Shown: positions 18,165 through 27,770, counted from the first letter of the stretch. The stretch: DNA of 64,000 bases from Deefgea tanakiae (GCF_019665765.1 NZ_CP081150.1:3162001-3226000), one strand, 5' to 3'. A program made the numbers and translations. The notes: generated by a model not told the origin, from the letters alone.

Positions 18165-18749
18165 GTGATTACTCAAAAATCTCAATTACGCCGTCAACTA
18201 CGCCAAAGTAGGGCGGCGACATCAATTGCTGATCGACAGTCTGCAGCATGGGCGTTGACTCACTACCCACCAATTCTGCAGCAACTTCGTCGTGGAAAAA
18301 AAATTGCTTTTTATGTACCAGTTGGTAGCGAGCTTTCTGCCTGGCCTTTGATATTTCTGGCCTTGCAGCGGGGTTGTTTGGTTTATTTGCCGGTTGTGCC
18401 TGAATCAGGGCGAAAACTGCACTTTGTTCGATTGAATCAGCACGCAGTCTGGCACGTTGGTGCGTATGACATTCCGGTACCATTTAATACCGAACATTGC
18501 CAAGCGCGTGATCTGGATACCGTGTTTGTTCCTTTGCTCGGTTTTGATGAGTCGCTGGCACGGTTGGGTCAAGGTGGCGGATTTTACGATACGACGTTTG
18601 CATTTCGTCGCCACCGCCAATCTTGGAAAAAACCACGTCTGATTGGTTTGGCGTTTGAATGCCAACGTGTGCCCGCATTGCCTTGTGAACCTTGGGATTT
18701 GTGCTTAGATGGATTGGCGACTGAGCTTTCGTTTTATCGTCCTATTTGA
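18165..18749 (+). CDS. fau: 5-formyltetrahydrofolate cyclo-ligase
   Basis: Converts 5-formyl-THF to 5,10-methenyl-THF using ATP. A GTG start at 18165 (VITQKSQLRRQLRQSR) is chosen because it follows the 6S RNA and gives 194 residues, the family size; the open frame runs back to 18075 through the RNA. Motifs: KIAFYVPVGSELSAWPLI, VYLPVVPESGRKLHF, and the substrate loop LGQGGGFYDTTF. Position after ssrS is the classical arrangement. Confidence 0.9.
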   Translation: MITQKSQLRRQLRQSRAATSIADRQSAAWALTHYPPILQQLRRGKKIAFYVPVGSELSAWPLIFLALQRGCLVYLPVVPESGRKLHFVRLNQHAVWHVGAYDIPVPFNTEHCQARDLDTVFVPLLGFDESLARLGQGGGFYDTTFAFRRHRQSWKKPRLIGLAFECQRVPALPCEPWDLCLDGLATELSFYRPI

Positions 18750-18806
18750 TTTAACGCAAATTAATCCAAAGCCTAGTGAAATTACTGACATACAGTGCCA
18801 TGTGCC

Positions 18807-18836
18807 TTGTTTAAGATGACAAGAATGTTCTATGCT
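18807..18836 (+). promoter_or_regulatory. Possible sigma70 promoter of ptsH
   Basis: TTGTTT and TATGCT are separated by 18 bases, about 45 bp upstream of the ptsH start. A weak match, called only from position. Confidence 0.35.
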
Positions 18837-18880
18837 GTTTGCATTGATCCCAATTGATTTCATCAAAATGAGGTTACATT

Positions 18881-19156
18881 ATGGCTGCAGTTGTTTCTTC
18901 CCCAGTGAGTATTGTGAATGCGACGGGTTTACATGCACGTCCTGCAGCAAATTTAGTGAATGTCGCTAAGCAATATAAAGCAGATATTAAGTTGGTGTAT
19001 AAAGGCATCGAAGCAAATGCGAAATCAGTTGTGTCTGTGATGGGACTGGATGTCAGTAAAGGTGACCAGATTCAAATTAAAGCCGATGGTTTGGATGCCA
19101 ATGAAGCCATCAAGGCAGTAACAGCAATTATTGCATCAGGATGTGGCGAGAACTAA
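18881..19156 (+). CDS. ptsH: Phosphocarrier protein HPr
   Basis: 91-residue cytosolic PTS phosphocarrier. The active histidine lies in TGLHARPAANLVN (His at about residue 17), and NAKSVVSVMGLDVSKGDQIQ matches the regulatory-serine region of HPr; Ser is present in KSVVSVMGL. The next gene carries a second complete HPr domain, so two HPr proteins coexist. A strong terminator separates the two genes. Confidence 0.93.
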   Translation: MAAVVSSPVSIVNATGLHARPAANLVNVAKQYKADIKLVYKGIEANAKSVVSVMGLDVSKGDQIQIKADGLDANEAIKAVTAIIASGCGEN

Positions 19157-19171
19157 ACGAATCGCTTTAAT

Positions 19172-19198
19172 AATAGGGTGGCTCAGCCACCCTATTTG
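19172..19198 (+). terminator. Intrinsic terminator after ptsH
   Basis: AATAGGGTGG pairs with CCACCCTATT around CTCAG, followed by TGTTT. Strong and symmetric, so it could act on either strand. Confidence 0.85.
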
Positions 19199-19528
19199 TT
19201 TATGTTGCTGTTCATCTGAATGTCTTGAAACTCATGTAGTTTGTTAATTAATGTAAAGAAATACCGTGTCAGGTAAATGAGCCTTTGAAAACTGATTAAA
19301 CACAATATGTGAAAAAGTTAGAACGATAAGAATGCAAGCCAAAATATAAATTGGAAACAAAAGTGGTTTAATGCTTGGCAAAATTTACTACTAAAAAGAG
19401 AAATAGTACGCTGTATGCCACTGGGATGCAGGCGGTAAACTAATGAACATCTGAACGCATAAACCATTTTAAATGCAGATCGTATGATGCGATCTGCGTC
19501 ATCAAGAATTAAACCAACAGAGGTTGTT
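19199..19528 (+). promoter_or_regulatory. Leader region of the fused PTS gene with an inverted repeat
   Basis: About 330 bases without a gene. The only clear structure is GCAGATCG (19475-19482), seven bases, then CGATCTGC (19490-19497), a perfect 8-bp dyad ending about 20 bases before the AGAGG ribosome-binding site. It could be an operator or an mRNA hairpin near the start. No convincing -35/-10 pair was identified. Confidence 0.5.
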
Positions 19529-22075
19529 ATGTCGACAAATCCAGCTTCGCAGTTTGTATTATTAGCCCCGTTTTCGGGCGTCATGGTTCCGTTAGAAACC
19601 GTACCTGATCCTGTTTTTGCTCAAAAAATGGTTGGAGATGGGATTTCGATTGATCCAACCAGCAATATTCTTGTTGCACCAATGACAGGCAAAGTAACGC
19701 AAATTCACTCAGCCAAGCATGCGATTAGCTTGGTGGCTAGCAATGGCTTGGAAGTATTGATTCATATTGGTCTTGATACCGTGATGCTCAAAGGTCAAGG
19801 CTTTACTGCGAAAGTCAAAGAAGGCGATATCGTTGATGCAGGCCAAGCACTGATTGAATTTGATATGGATGCGGTTGGCCGTAAAGCGCTGTCATTACTT
19901 ACTCAGATGGTGATTACCAATGGTGAAAAAGTAAGCAGTTATACGCCAGCTAAAGGTTTAGTTGTAGGTGGCAAAGATGCTGCGTTAACTTTGGTCATGG
20001 CTGATGGCGTGGTGCAAAACTCAACGACAGCTGATGCATCAGGCGAAGCCTATTCAGATCCAATCCGTATTCCAAACCCAACTGGTTTGCATGCTCGCCC
20101 AGCTGCGGTATTAGCCAATGCAGCAAAAACCTTTAAATCTGAAGTTAAATTGGTTCGTGCTGGTCAAGAATCAAACGCCAAATCAGTTGTAGCGATTATG
20201 GGCTTAGAAGTCCAAAACGGCGATGAAATCCGTGTTCGTGCGATTGGCCCTGATGCTTCAGGCGCAATTAAAACACTGACGGCACTCATTTTGAGTGGTT
20301 GTGGTGAAGACGTGGGTGGCGTAGTGCCGAAGTTGAAACCAAAACCGATGGACACCATTAAAATCACCAAAGCACAGCCAAAATCAGAAGATCCAAACGT
20401 GCTGACTGGCGTCTCTGCTTCGCCTGGTTTGGCTGTTGGTCAGATTTTCCAAGTTAAACAAGTTGATATCGAAGTTGCAGAAGCGGGTGAAACGCCAGAA
20501 GTTGAACGTCGCCGTTTTGACAAAGCCTTGAAAGATGCGCATCAGCAACTAGAAAATCTGAAATCTGAGATCAGCGATGAAAGCAAAGCAGAGATTTTTG
20601 CTGCTCACCAAGAGTTGCTTGAAGATCCTGATTTGTTGGCGATCGCGATTGCCGGCATCACGAACGGCAAGAGCGCTGGTTTTGCTTGGAAAGAAGCTTA
20701 TAGCACCTACTCGGCTAAATTGGCTGCGCTGAAAAATGAAGTCTTGGCGGGTCGTGCCAATGATATTCGCGATGTGGGTTTGCGTGTTTTACGCTTGATT
20801 GCTGGCATCGAAGAAGCTGCGATGGTTGTGCCTGAAAACGCGATTTTGATTGCTGAAGATCTCACGCCATCCGATACCGCTAGCCTTGACCGTACTCGCG
20901 TCCTTGGGTTTTGTACTACCGGCGGTGGCGCAACCAGCCACGTGGCCATCTTGGCGCGATCACTCAATATCCCAGCCATTTGCGGTATTGATGAAGATGC
21001 ACTGGCTTTGACCAATGGTATGCCAGTGATTTTGGATGGTACTCGCGGTACTTTGCGTAAAAATCCTTCAGAAGCTGAAGTGACTGAAATTCGTGAAAAA
21101 CAAGCGAAGCAAGCGATCAAGCGTGAAGCTGAATTGGCTGCTGCTTTTGAACCAGCCACAACCAAAGATGGCATTCATGTTGAAGTTGTTGCCAATATTG
21201 GTGGCCTTGATGAAGCTGTTCAGGGTGTTAAGCTCGGTAGTGAAGGCGTGGGCTTGTTGCGTAGTGAATTCTTGTACCTTGAGCGCACCGACGCGCCAAC
21301 TGAAGAAGAACAAAGCCAAATTTATATCGATATCGCCAAAGCACTCGGTAATGATCGTACTTTCGTCGTGCGTACTTTGGATGTGGGCGGTGATAAACCA
21401 TTGGCTTACTTGCCAATGCCAGTTGAAGAAAACCCATTCTTGGGCGTTCGTGGTGTTCGTCTCTGCTTGGCAGAACCTGAACTCTTGCATACTCAAGTTC
21501 GTGCCGTATTGCGTGCAGCACCGTATTCAAAATTGGCCATCATGTTCCCAATGATTACCAGCCTTGAAGAAGTACGCGAAGTGAAACGCATCGTGGCGCT
21601 TGAGAAAGCAGCACTTGGTATTACGCAAGACGTGCAAGTCGGCATTATGGTTGAAGTTCCTGCCACCGCAGTGATGGCTGAGCAATTCGCGCGTGAAGTT
21701 GATTTCTTCTCGATCGGTACCAATGATTTGACGCAATACACGCTGGCGATGGATCGTGGTCATCCAAAATTGGCGAAGCAAGCTGATGTAATGCATCCAG
21801 GTGTGCTTAATTTAATCAATATGACAGTGAAAGGCGCACACGCACACGGTAAGTGGGTTGGTGTATGCGGGGGTATTGCCTCAGACCCTATGGCTATTCC
21901 ATTGTTACTAGGTATAGGTGTTGATGAATTGTCAGCCAGCGTGCCAACGATTCCTGCAATTAAAGCTTTAGTACGTACTTTGAACAAAGCCGATTGTGAA
22001 AAACTGGCAGCAGAAGTCTTGCAACTCGGCACTGCCGCCGAAGTTCGCGCTCGTTTGTCGCAGTTGGTTGATTAA
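19529..22075 (+). CDS. Fused PTS protein: EIIA(Glc)-HPr-enzyme I
   Basis: 848-residue multiphosphoryl transfer protein combining three PTS steps. Residues 1-145 are EIIA of the glucose family (APMTGKVTQIHSAKHAISLV; active His in VLIHIGLDTV). About 185-270 is HPr (TGLHARPAAVLAN, NAKSVVAIMGLE). From about 300 it is enzyme I: GVSASPGLAVGQIF, active His in TTGGGATSHVAILAR, the PEP-binding TLDVGGDKPLAYLPMP, FFSIGTNDLTQYTLAMDR and catalytic Cys in VGVCGGIASDP. The ATG at 19529 follows AGAGG. It should phosphorylate the PtsG EIIB domain encoded downstream; the free HPr gene lies upstream. Confidence 0.93.
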   Translation: MSTNPASQFVLLAPFSGVMVPLETVPDPVFAQKMVGDGISIDPTSNILVAPMTGKVTQIHSAKHAISLVASNGLEVLIHIGLDTVMLKGQGFTAKVKEGDIVDAGQALIEFDMDAVGRKALSLLTQMVITNGEKVSSYTPAKGLVVGGKDAALTLVMADGVVQNSTTADASGEAYSDPIRIPNPTGLHARPAAVLANAAKTFKSEVKLVRAGQESNAKSVVAIMGLEVQNGDEIRVRAIGPDASGAIKTLTALILSGCGEDVGGVVPKLKPKPMDTIKITKAQPKSEDPNVLTGVSASPGLAVGQIFQVKQVDIEVAEAGETPEVERRRFDKALKDAHQQLENLKSEISDESKAEIFAAHQELLEDPDLLAIAIAGITNGKSAGFAWKEAYSTYSAKLAALKNEVLAGRANDIRDVGLRVLRLIAGIEEAAMVVPENAILIAEDLTPSDTASLDRTRVLGFCTTGGGATSHVAILARSLNIPAICGIDEDALALTNGMPVILDGTRGTLRKNPSEAEVTEIREKQAKQAIKREAELAAAFEPATTKDGIHVEVVANIGGLDEAVQGVKLGSEGVGLLRSEFLYLERTDAPTEEEQSQIYIDIAKALGNDRTFVVRTLDVGGDKPLAYLPMPVEENPFLGVRGVRLCLAEPELLHTQVRAVLRAAPYSKLAIMFPMITSLEEVREVKRIVALEKAALGITQDVQVGIMVEVPATAVMAEQFAREVDFFSIGTNDLTQYTLAMDRGHPKLAKQADVMHPGVLNLINMTVKGAHAHGKWVGVCGGIASDPMAIPLLLGIGVDELSASVPTIPAIKALVRTLNKADCEKLAAEVLQLGTAAEVRARLSQLVD

Positions 22076-22087
22076 AAGGAATTTTAA

Positions 22088-22411
22088 ATGTTTTATATTA
22101 TTGCTTTAGTGATTGGTATTGCGATTGGTTGGCTACTACGTGGTAATCAGCAATCAAGGACTAGCGAAGCGCGAGTGGAAAAAGAAATTCAGGCCGAAGT
22201 GATTCCTGCCGTGAAGTCTGAATTACTCAAGCCAGAGTGCTACGCTGCGCTCGGTGGTAAAGCCAATGTACGAGTGGAAGAGTTTATTGCTGCAACGCGC
22301 GTGCGAGTTGAGCTGTTTAATGGCGGACTATTGAATGAAAACGCGCTGAACAATGCGGGTATTTCAGGCTTTGCAAAAATTGATGGCACGACGCTACATT
22401 TGATTATGTAA
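22088..22411 (+). CDS. Membrane-anchored degenerate PTS EIIB-like protein
   Basis: 107 residues: one N-terminal transmembrane helix (MFYIIALVIGIAIGWLL), a charged linker, and a C-terminal domain resembling glucose-family EIIB (CYAALGGKANVRVEEFIAAT, then RVRVEL and TTLHLIM). The phosphorylated cysteine of EIIB (CITRLR) is replaced by alanine (AATRVR), so it cannot carry phosphate in the normal way. It closely resembles the extra C-terminal domain of PtsG at 24176-24396. Twelve bases after the fused PTS gene, so same operon. Role unknown; perhaps a scaffold or regulator. Confidence 0.7.
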   Translation: MFYIIALVIGIAIGWLLRGNQQSRTSEARVEKEIQAEVIPAVKSELLKPECYAALGGKANVRVEEFIAATRVRVELFNGGLLNENALNNAGISGFAKIDGTTLHLIM

Positions 22412-22428
22412 ATATTTGTGTTAATCAG

Positions 22429-22460
22429 AAAAAACCACCATTAATTTTGGTGGTTTTTTT
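22429..22460 (+). terminator. Intrinsic terminator after the EIIB-like gene
   Basis: AAAAAACCACCA pairs with TGGTGGTTTTTT around TTAATTT, with a long T-run. Confidence 0.9.
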
Positions 22461-22674
22461 TTGCTAAAAAATAATATGTCGTTTACATTGAGGCTGCTTT
22501 TAAAATATTATCACCTTGATATAAAACAATAATTCCAAGCTAATACGCTAAGGTATATCCCTGTAAGGTGATTGCTGCATAGGCAAACAAAATTTTATGT
22601 AACAAAATGAATCATGAACTTAATAAACCGGCGATAAACTGATTTATTCATTATTCGCCTTTTGGAGAAAAACC

Positions 22675-24396
22675 ATGTTTAAGAATGCATTTGCAGTCTT
22701 ACAGCAAATTGGTAAAGCATTAATGCTGCCAGTGGCTGTGTTGCCCGTTGCCGGTTTATTGCTCGGGATTGGGGCGTCTAATTTTTCGTTTATTCCGACG
22801 ATTGTGTCGCAATTAATGGCCGCAGGTGGTGGTGCGATTTTTGGCCATTTGCCTTTGATTTTTGCAATTGGTGTGGCTTTAGGTTTGACTGAAAATGATG
22901 GTGTGGCAGCGATTGCAGCAACAGTAGGTTTTGTAGTGTTACTCGCCACCATGGGCGTAATGGCACCAGTGATGGGGGTTGAACCAGCGATGGTGATGGG
23001 CATGAAATCGATGGAAACCGGCGTATTCGGCGGGATTATTATCGGTGGCGTGGCTGCAACCTTATTTAATAAATATTACCGAATCGAATTACCGCCGTAT
23101 TTGGGTTTCTTTGCCGGTAAACGCTTTGTACCGATTGTGACGGGTGTCGTTGCGATTTTTGTTGGTGTGTTGATGTCGTTTGTTTGGCCTCCAGTGCAAG
23201 GCGTGATCAACACATTCTCACAATGGGCAGCGCATTCTGACCCACGCATGGCGGCAACGGTGTATGGTTTTGTTGAACGGATGTTGATTCCATTTGGTTT
23301 GCATCATATTTGGAACGTGCCTTTCTTCTTTGAAATTGGTGCCTTTACTGATGCAAGCGGTAAAGTGGTGAATGGTGATATCGCTCGTTTCTTTGCGGGT
23401 GACCCAACGGCCGGTATTTTGTCTGGTGCGTTCTTCTTTAAAATGTTTGGTTTGCCAGCAGCAGCGATTGCGATTTGGCATACAGCTAAACCAGAAAACA
23501 AAGTAATGGTTGGCGGGATTATGATTTCAGCAGCGCTGACTTCATTCCTAACAGGTATTACTGAGCCGATTGAATTTGCCTTTATGTTTGTGGCCCCGGT
23601 TCTCTATGTGATTCATGCTTTCCTTGCCGCATCAGCGCAATTTATTGCCAATACTTTAAACATGCACATGGGTTTTACGTTTTCACAAGGTGGTATCGAT
23701 TTCTTAATCTTTAATGCCTTCGGTGTGTATGCGAAAAACTGGTGGTACGTACTAATCATTGGTCCGATTTATGGTCTTGTCTATTACAGTGTGTTCCGCT
23801 TTGTTATTACCAAATGGAATCTCAAAACACCAGGTCGTGAAGATGTTGCCGCTGATTCTGTGAAACAACAAGCCAGTGGCCATGGTATGGCGCATGATTT
23901 GGTAGTCGCTTTTGGTGGTGCAGAAAATATTAAGAGCTTGGATGCGTGTATTACTCGTTTGCGGATTTCTGTTGCCGATGCGGCGAAAGTGAATCAAGCC
24001 TCACTGAAAGCCTTGGGTGCTGCCGGTGTGATGCAAGTGGGCAATAATATGCAGGCTATTTTTGGTACTCGCTCGGAAAACTTGAAAACGGATATGTCTG
24101 AGTATCTAAAATCAGGTGGTATGGGCTTGGCGGCATCATTAAATAATTTTTCTGAGGCAATACCTGCCGCAAAAGCTGGTGAGATTCGTAATAAAGCCTT
24201 GTTAGCGGCCTTGGGTGGTCAAAGTAATATCGCTGAAGTTGCTTCAATTGCTGCAACACGGGTTCGAGTTCAATTAAAAGACATGAGCCAGTTTAATGAA
24301 TCAGCAGTGTTGGCGGCAGGCGTTGATGCCGTTGCTAAGCTCGATGGCAATGTGCTGCATTTGATTGTGGGTGATCAAACGACGGTATTGGCATAA
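22675..24396 (+). CDS. ptsG: Glucose-type PTS permease EIICB with extra degenerate EIIB
   Basis: 573-residue inner-membrane sugar permease. The N-terminal EIIC domain is very close to E. coli PtsG ([71 protein letters not shown]). An active EIIB follows with its cysteine ([12 protein letters not shown]) and [15 protein letters not shown] third module (about residues 500-573) repeats the EIIB fold but has AATRVRV in place of the cysteine motif. Good TTTTGGAG ribosome-binding site. Glucose is the likely substrate; N-acetylglucosamine is less likely from the PtsG-type residues. Confidence 0.92.
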   Translation: MFKNAFAVLQQIGKALMLPVAVLPVAGLLLGIGASNFSFIPTIVSQLMAAGGGAIFGHLPLIFAIGVALGLTENDGVAAIAATVGFVVLLATMGVMAPVMGVEPAMVMGMKSMETGVFGGIIIGGVAATLFNKYYRIELPPYLGFFAGKRFVPIVTGVVAIFVGVLMSFVWPPVQGVINTFSQWAAHSDPRMAATVYGFVERMLIPFGLHHIWNVPFFFEIGAFTDASGKVVNGDIARFFAGDPTAGILSGAFFFKMFGLPAAAIAIWHTAKPENKVMVGGIMISAALTSFLTGITEPIEFAFMFVAPVLYVIHAFLAASAQFIANTLNMHMGFTFSQGGIDFLIFNAFGVYAKNWWYVLIIGPIYGLVYYSVFRFVITKWNLKTPGREDVAADSVKQQASGHGMAHDLVVAFGGAENIKSLDACITRLRISVADAAKVNQASLKALGAAGVMQVGNNMQAIFGTRSENLKTDMSEYLKSGGMGLAASLNNFSEAIPAAKAGEIRNKALLAALGGQSNIAEVASIAATRVRVQLKDMSQFNESAVLAAGVDAVAKLDGNVLHLIVGDQTTVLA

Positions 24397-24424
24397 AGCC
24401 CTAGATTACGAAGTACATTAATAC

Positions 24425-24455
24425 AAAGCCCATCTAAACAAGGATGGGCTTTTTT
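24425..24455 (+). terminator. Intrinsic terminator after ptsG
   Basis: AAAGCCCATC pairs with GATGGGCTTT, loop TAAACAAG, followed by T residues. Confidence 0.9.
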
Positions 24456-24499
24456 ACATGCAGCTAGATTTAGTATGAACTTTGCGCCAAACTCGTTCT

Positions 24500-25498
24500 A
24501 TGGCACGTGAAAAAAAATTAATCCTCAGTGAGTTTCAATCGGCGAAATGGCTGCCAGGTGGTCATGCGCAAACGATTTATCCTGCCTTATTTATGTGGCG
24601 CAGGGCGGCACGTTATCGCCGCGAAGCTTGGGTGACGCCTGATTTGGATAGCATCGTGGTCGACTGGACCGCTGGCCGTGCGGGCACACCGCTGATTGTT
24701 TTATTTCATGGGCTCGAAGGCAGTTCAAACAGCCACTATGCTTTGTCACTGTTTACCCAAGCCTATAAACAAGGCTGGCGTGGCGCGGTGCCGCATTTTC
24801 GTACTTGTGGCAATGTCCAAAATCGTTTGCCACGCGCTTACCATGCGGGTGATTCTGAAGAGGTGAATTGGATTTTGCGAAGAATGCGAAAAGCATTTCC
24901 AGATTCACCGATTTTTGCAGTCGGCGTATCATTGGGTGGCAATGCATTATTAAAGTGGCTGGGTGAACAAGGTGCCGCTGCCAATATGGTGATTGATGCG
25001 GCTGCCGCAGTTTCTGCACCGATGGACTTGAGTGCCAGCGGTCATCAGTTAGACCAAGGCATCAACAAGCATATATATACGCGCAATTTTTTAAGTACCT
25101 TGCGTTATAAAACGCAGATGAAGTTAAAACTGAATGCAAATCCGTATATTGATTGGCAGCAAGTTAAAAAGGTTAAAACGATGCGCGAATTTGATCATCT
25201 GGTCACCGCGCCGCTGCATGGCTTTCATAGCGTCGACCATTATTGGCAAAGTGCCAGTAGCAAAGATGTATTGAATCAGATTGCTTTGCCGACCTTAATC
25301 ATTAATGCTTTGAATGATCCATTTATACCGGAGGCGAGTTTGCCCCATCAGAAGGACATGCCTAGTTGTGTAACATTGCTGCAACCTGCTGAGGGCGGTC
25401 ATGTTGGTTTTGTCAGTGGCGCGCCACCCGGTCAATTAACTTGGCTACCTGATAATATCCTGCGTTTTTTTCAATACCACTTACCTTTGCCGCGATAA
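24500..25498 (+). CDS. YheT-family alpha/beta hydrolase
   Basis: 332-residue hydrolase of the YheT/COG0429 group. It shows WLPGGHAQTIYPALF, LFHGLEGSSNSHYA, the nucleophile elbow GVSLGGNALLKWL, an aspartate in NALNDPFIP and the histidine in GGHVGF, a full catalytic triad. The ATG at 24500 is preferred to the TTG at 24482. One base separates its stop from the next start, so the yheT-phosphohexomutase-nadC group is an operon. Substrate unknown; carboxylesterase activity is the family expectation. Confidence 0.88.
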   Translation: MAREKKLILSEFQSAKWLPGGHAQTIYPALFMWRRAARYRREAWVTPDLDSIVVDWTAGRAGTPLIVLFHGLEGSSNSHYALSLFTQAYKQGWRGAVPHFRTCGNVQNRLPRAYHAGDSEEVNWILRRMRKAFPDSPIFAVGVSLGGNALLKWLGEQGAAANMVIDAAAAVSAPMDLSASGHQLDQGINKHIYTRNFLSTLRYKTQMKLKLNANPYIDWQQVKKVKTMREFDHLVTAPLHGFHSVDHYWQSASSKDVLNQIALPTLIINALNDPFIPEASLPHQKDMPSCVTLLQPAEGGHVGFVSGAPPGQLTWLPDNILRFFQYHLPLPR

Positions 25499-25499
25499 T

Positions 25500-26873
25500 A
25501 TGATTTCTGTGCCAGCCAGCTTGTTTAAGGCCTACGATATTCGAGGCAAAATTGATTTACTCACTCCCGACTTTGCGTATTGGGTTGGTCGAGCCTGTGG
25601 TGCCGAGGCGATTCAACGTGGACTCACCATCGTTGCCCTAGGTTTTGATGGTCGTTTATCCAGTCCTGGCTTGGCAACGGCACTCAGTCGTGGCTTGGTT
25701 GAATCGGGAGTTCAAGTTTTAGATCTTGGCTTGTCCTGTACGCCACTCCTTTATTATGCCGCGCTGAATAAAGCGGCGGGCTCCGGCATTATGATTACCG
25801 GCAGTCACAATCCGCCTGATTACAATGGCATCAAAATTATGCTCGGTGGCGAAACCATTGCCGCTGAAGCTTTGCAAGATTTACGACAAAGTATCGAGCT
25901 CGCAACATTGCCAGTACAAGACGGTGGCACAGTCGCGGCACTCGATATGGCGCAAGAGTATATCGCCGCCGTGAAGCAGCAATTGCCCTTGGTGCAATTA
26001 TCAATACCACTCAAAATCGTTATTGATTGTGGTAATGGTTCACCGGGCGCACTGGCTCCCGATTTGTATCGCGAACTGGGTTGTGAAGTCATTGAGTTGT
26101 ATTGCGAAGTCGATGGCTTATTTCCTAATCATCATCCGGATCCGCAAGTCGCCGAAAATCTACGCGAACTGCAAGCCACCGTCTTGGCGCAACACGCAGA
26201 TTTGGGCTTGGCTTTTGATGGTGACGGCGACCGGCTTGGTGTCGTCACGCGCACTGGACAAATCATCCCTGGCGATCGCTTATTAATGCTGTTTGCCTCT
26301 GCCGAATTGGCGCAGCAGACTGGACATATACTCTATGACGTTAAATCTAGTCGTGCTGTTGCTCAATGGGTTTCACAGTTTGGTGGCACCTCCGAAGCAA
26401 TTCCAACCGGTCATTCACATATGAAACGCCGCTTGCGTGAAACGAAGGCACTGCTCGCTGGAGAACTTTCGGGTCACTTTGCCTTTGTTGCTTGGGGTGT
26501 TGATGATGCTTTATATGCAGGCGCTAAATTACTTCAGCAGGTTGCAGCGGGTGTGGATCTTGATGTGGAATTGACACGTTTCCCAGTCAATTATTCCTCA
26601 CCCGAGTTACAAATACCGCTCACTGAATCAGGGCACGATTTAGTTGCACAGATTGCAGAACATGCGCAGTTTCCAAGCTCACAACAAATTAGTACGATTG
26701 ATGGGCTGCGCATTGAATATGTAGACGGCTTTGGATTAATCCGCGCATCCAATACAACACCTGTTTTAACATTAAGGATTGAAGCCGAGACCCTCGCCGC
26801 GATGCAACGTATTCGGCAGGAACTCGTCACAGCCATTGCTCCCTTACCCTTTCCAAATATTGACGAGAAATGA
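25500..26873 (+). CDS. Phosphomannomutase/phosphoglucomutase
   Basis: 457-residue alpha-D-phosphohexomutase that interconverts 1- and 6-phosphates of mannose or glucose for envelope polysaccharide precursors. Four family sites are visible: FKAYDIRG, active serine in MITGSHNPPDYNG, metal loop AFDGDGDRLGVV, sugar loop GELSGHFAF, plus the phosphate loop RASNTTPVLTLR. The bifunctional AlgC/ManB type fits best. Translationally close to both neighbours (1-base gap before it, 4-base overlap after it). Confidence 0.92.
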   Translation: MISVPASLFKAYDIRGKIDLLTPDFAYWVGRACGAEAIQRGLTIVALGFDGRLSSPGLATALSRGLVESGVQVLDLGLSCTPLLYYAALNKAAGSGIMITGSHNPPDYNGIKIMLGGETIAAEALQDLRQSIELATLPVQDGGTVAALDMAQEYIAAVKQQLPLVQLSIPLKIVIDCGNGSPGALAPDLYRELGCEVIELYCEVDGLFPNHHPDPQVAENLRELQATVLAQHADLGLAFDGDGDRLGVVTRTGQIIPGDRLLMLFASAELAQQTGHILYDVKSSRAVAQWVSQFGGTSEAIPTGHSHMKRRLRETKALLAGELSGHFAFVAWGVDDALYAGAKLLQQVAAGVDLDVELTRFPVNYSSPELQIPLTESGHDLVAQIAEHAQFPSSQQISTIDGLRIEYVDGFGLIRASNTTPVLTLRIEAETLAAMQRIRQELVTAIAPLPFPNIDEK

Positions 26874-27709
26874 TGACACTTCCTCCACAACATCTGATTG
26901 CCGCTAATGTCGCAGTCGCTTTAAGTGAAGACATTGGTGATTGTGACTGGACTGCTCAGTTAATCCCTGCCCAACAAACGGCCAAAGCCAAGATTGTGCT
27001 GCGTGAAAACGCTGTGATTTGTGGTCAAGCTTGGTTTAATGAAGTGTTTCGGCAGGTCGATGCAGCAGTGAGCGTTAACTGGAAAGTGGCAGAAGGTGAG
27101 TATGTATATGCAGACCATGTTATTTGTGAGCTAGAAGGTAATACCCAGGCTTTACTAACAGCAGAAAGATCCGCACTTAATTTTCTACAAACCTTGTCGG
27201 CTGTCGCGACGGTCACCCGTCAATATGCTCAAGTTGTTGCAGGTACTTCCGCCGTAGTACATGACACACGTAAAACCATCCCCGGATTACGCCGCGCACA
27301 AAAGTACGCCGTCACCGTAGGCGGTGGTGCTAATCAACGCATCGGCTTATACGATGGCATTTTAATCAAAGAAAACCATATCCTCGCCGCAGGCAGCATT
27401 GCCAATGCTTTAGCTACTGCGCGAGAAATCGCACCGTCGAATGTCACCATTCAAGTTGAAGTGGAAAACTTGCACGAGTTGGATCAAGCCCTCGCTGCAG
27501 GTGCTACATCGGTACTATTAGATAATATGAGTTTGACTGAAATGAAGCATGCCGTTGAACGCGCCGAGGGCAAAGCGATTCTAGAGGCATCAGGTGGCGT
27601 TGATTTAACGTCGCTACGCGCGATTGCCGAGACCGGTGTCCAACGTATTTCAATCGGTAAACTCACAAAAGATGTGCTCGCAATCGATTTATCGATGCGA
27701 TTAATCTAA
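26870..27709 (+). CDS. nadC: Nicotinate-nucleotide pyrophosphorylase NadC
   Basis: Quinolinate phosphoribosyltransferase of de novo NAD synthesis. The 279-residue product shows AERSALNFLQTLSAVAT, HDTRKTIPGLRRAQKYAV, GGGANQRIGLYDGILIKENH, EVENLHELDQALAAG and LEASGGV, all typical of NadC. The start overlaps the upstream stop as ATGA. A terminator lies 30 bases downstream, just before the rRNA operon leader. Confidence 0.95.
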   Translation: MMTLPPQHLIAANVAVALSEDIGDCDWTAQLIPAQQTAKAKIVLRENAVICGQAWFNEVFRQVDAAVSVNWKVAEGEYVYADHVICELEGNTQALLTAERSALNFLQTLSAVATVTRQYAQVVAGTSAVVHDTRKTIPGLRRAQKYAVTVGGGANQRIGLYDGILIKENHILAAGSIANALATAREIAPSNVTIQVEVENLHELDQALAAGATSVLLDNMSLTEMKHAVERAEGKAILEASGGVDLTSLRAIAETGVQRISIGKLTKDVLAIDLSMRLI

Positions 27710-27739
27710 ATTTGCTGTGGTTTTAGTTTGTTTTTCACC

Positions 27740-27770
27740 AAGGGCGCGTTAGCGCCCTTGTTTGTTTCTT
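27740..27770 (+). terminator. Intrinsic terminator after nadC
   Basis: AAGGGCGC/GCGCCCTT stem with loop GTTA followed by GTTTGTTTCTT. Confidence 0.88.

Noticed and set aside
24385-24424. GTAT...ATAC pair at the end of ptsG as another 49-bp family member
   Set aside because: The spacing is five bases short and the arms barely pair.
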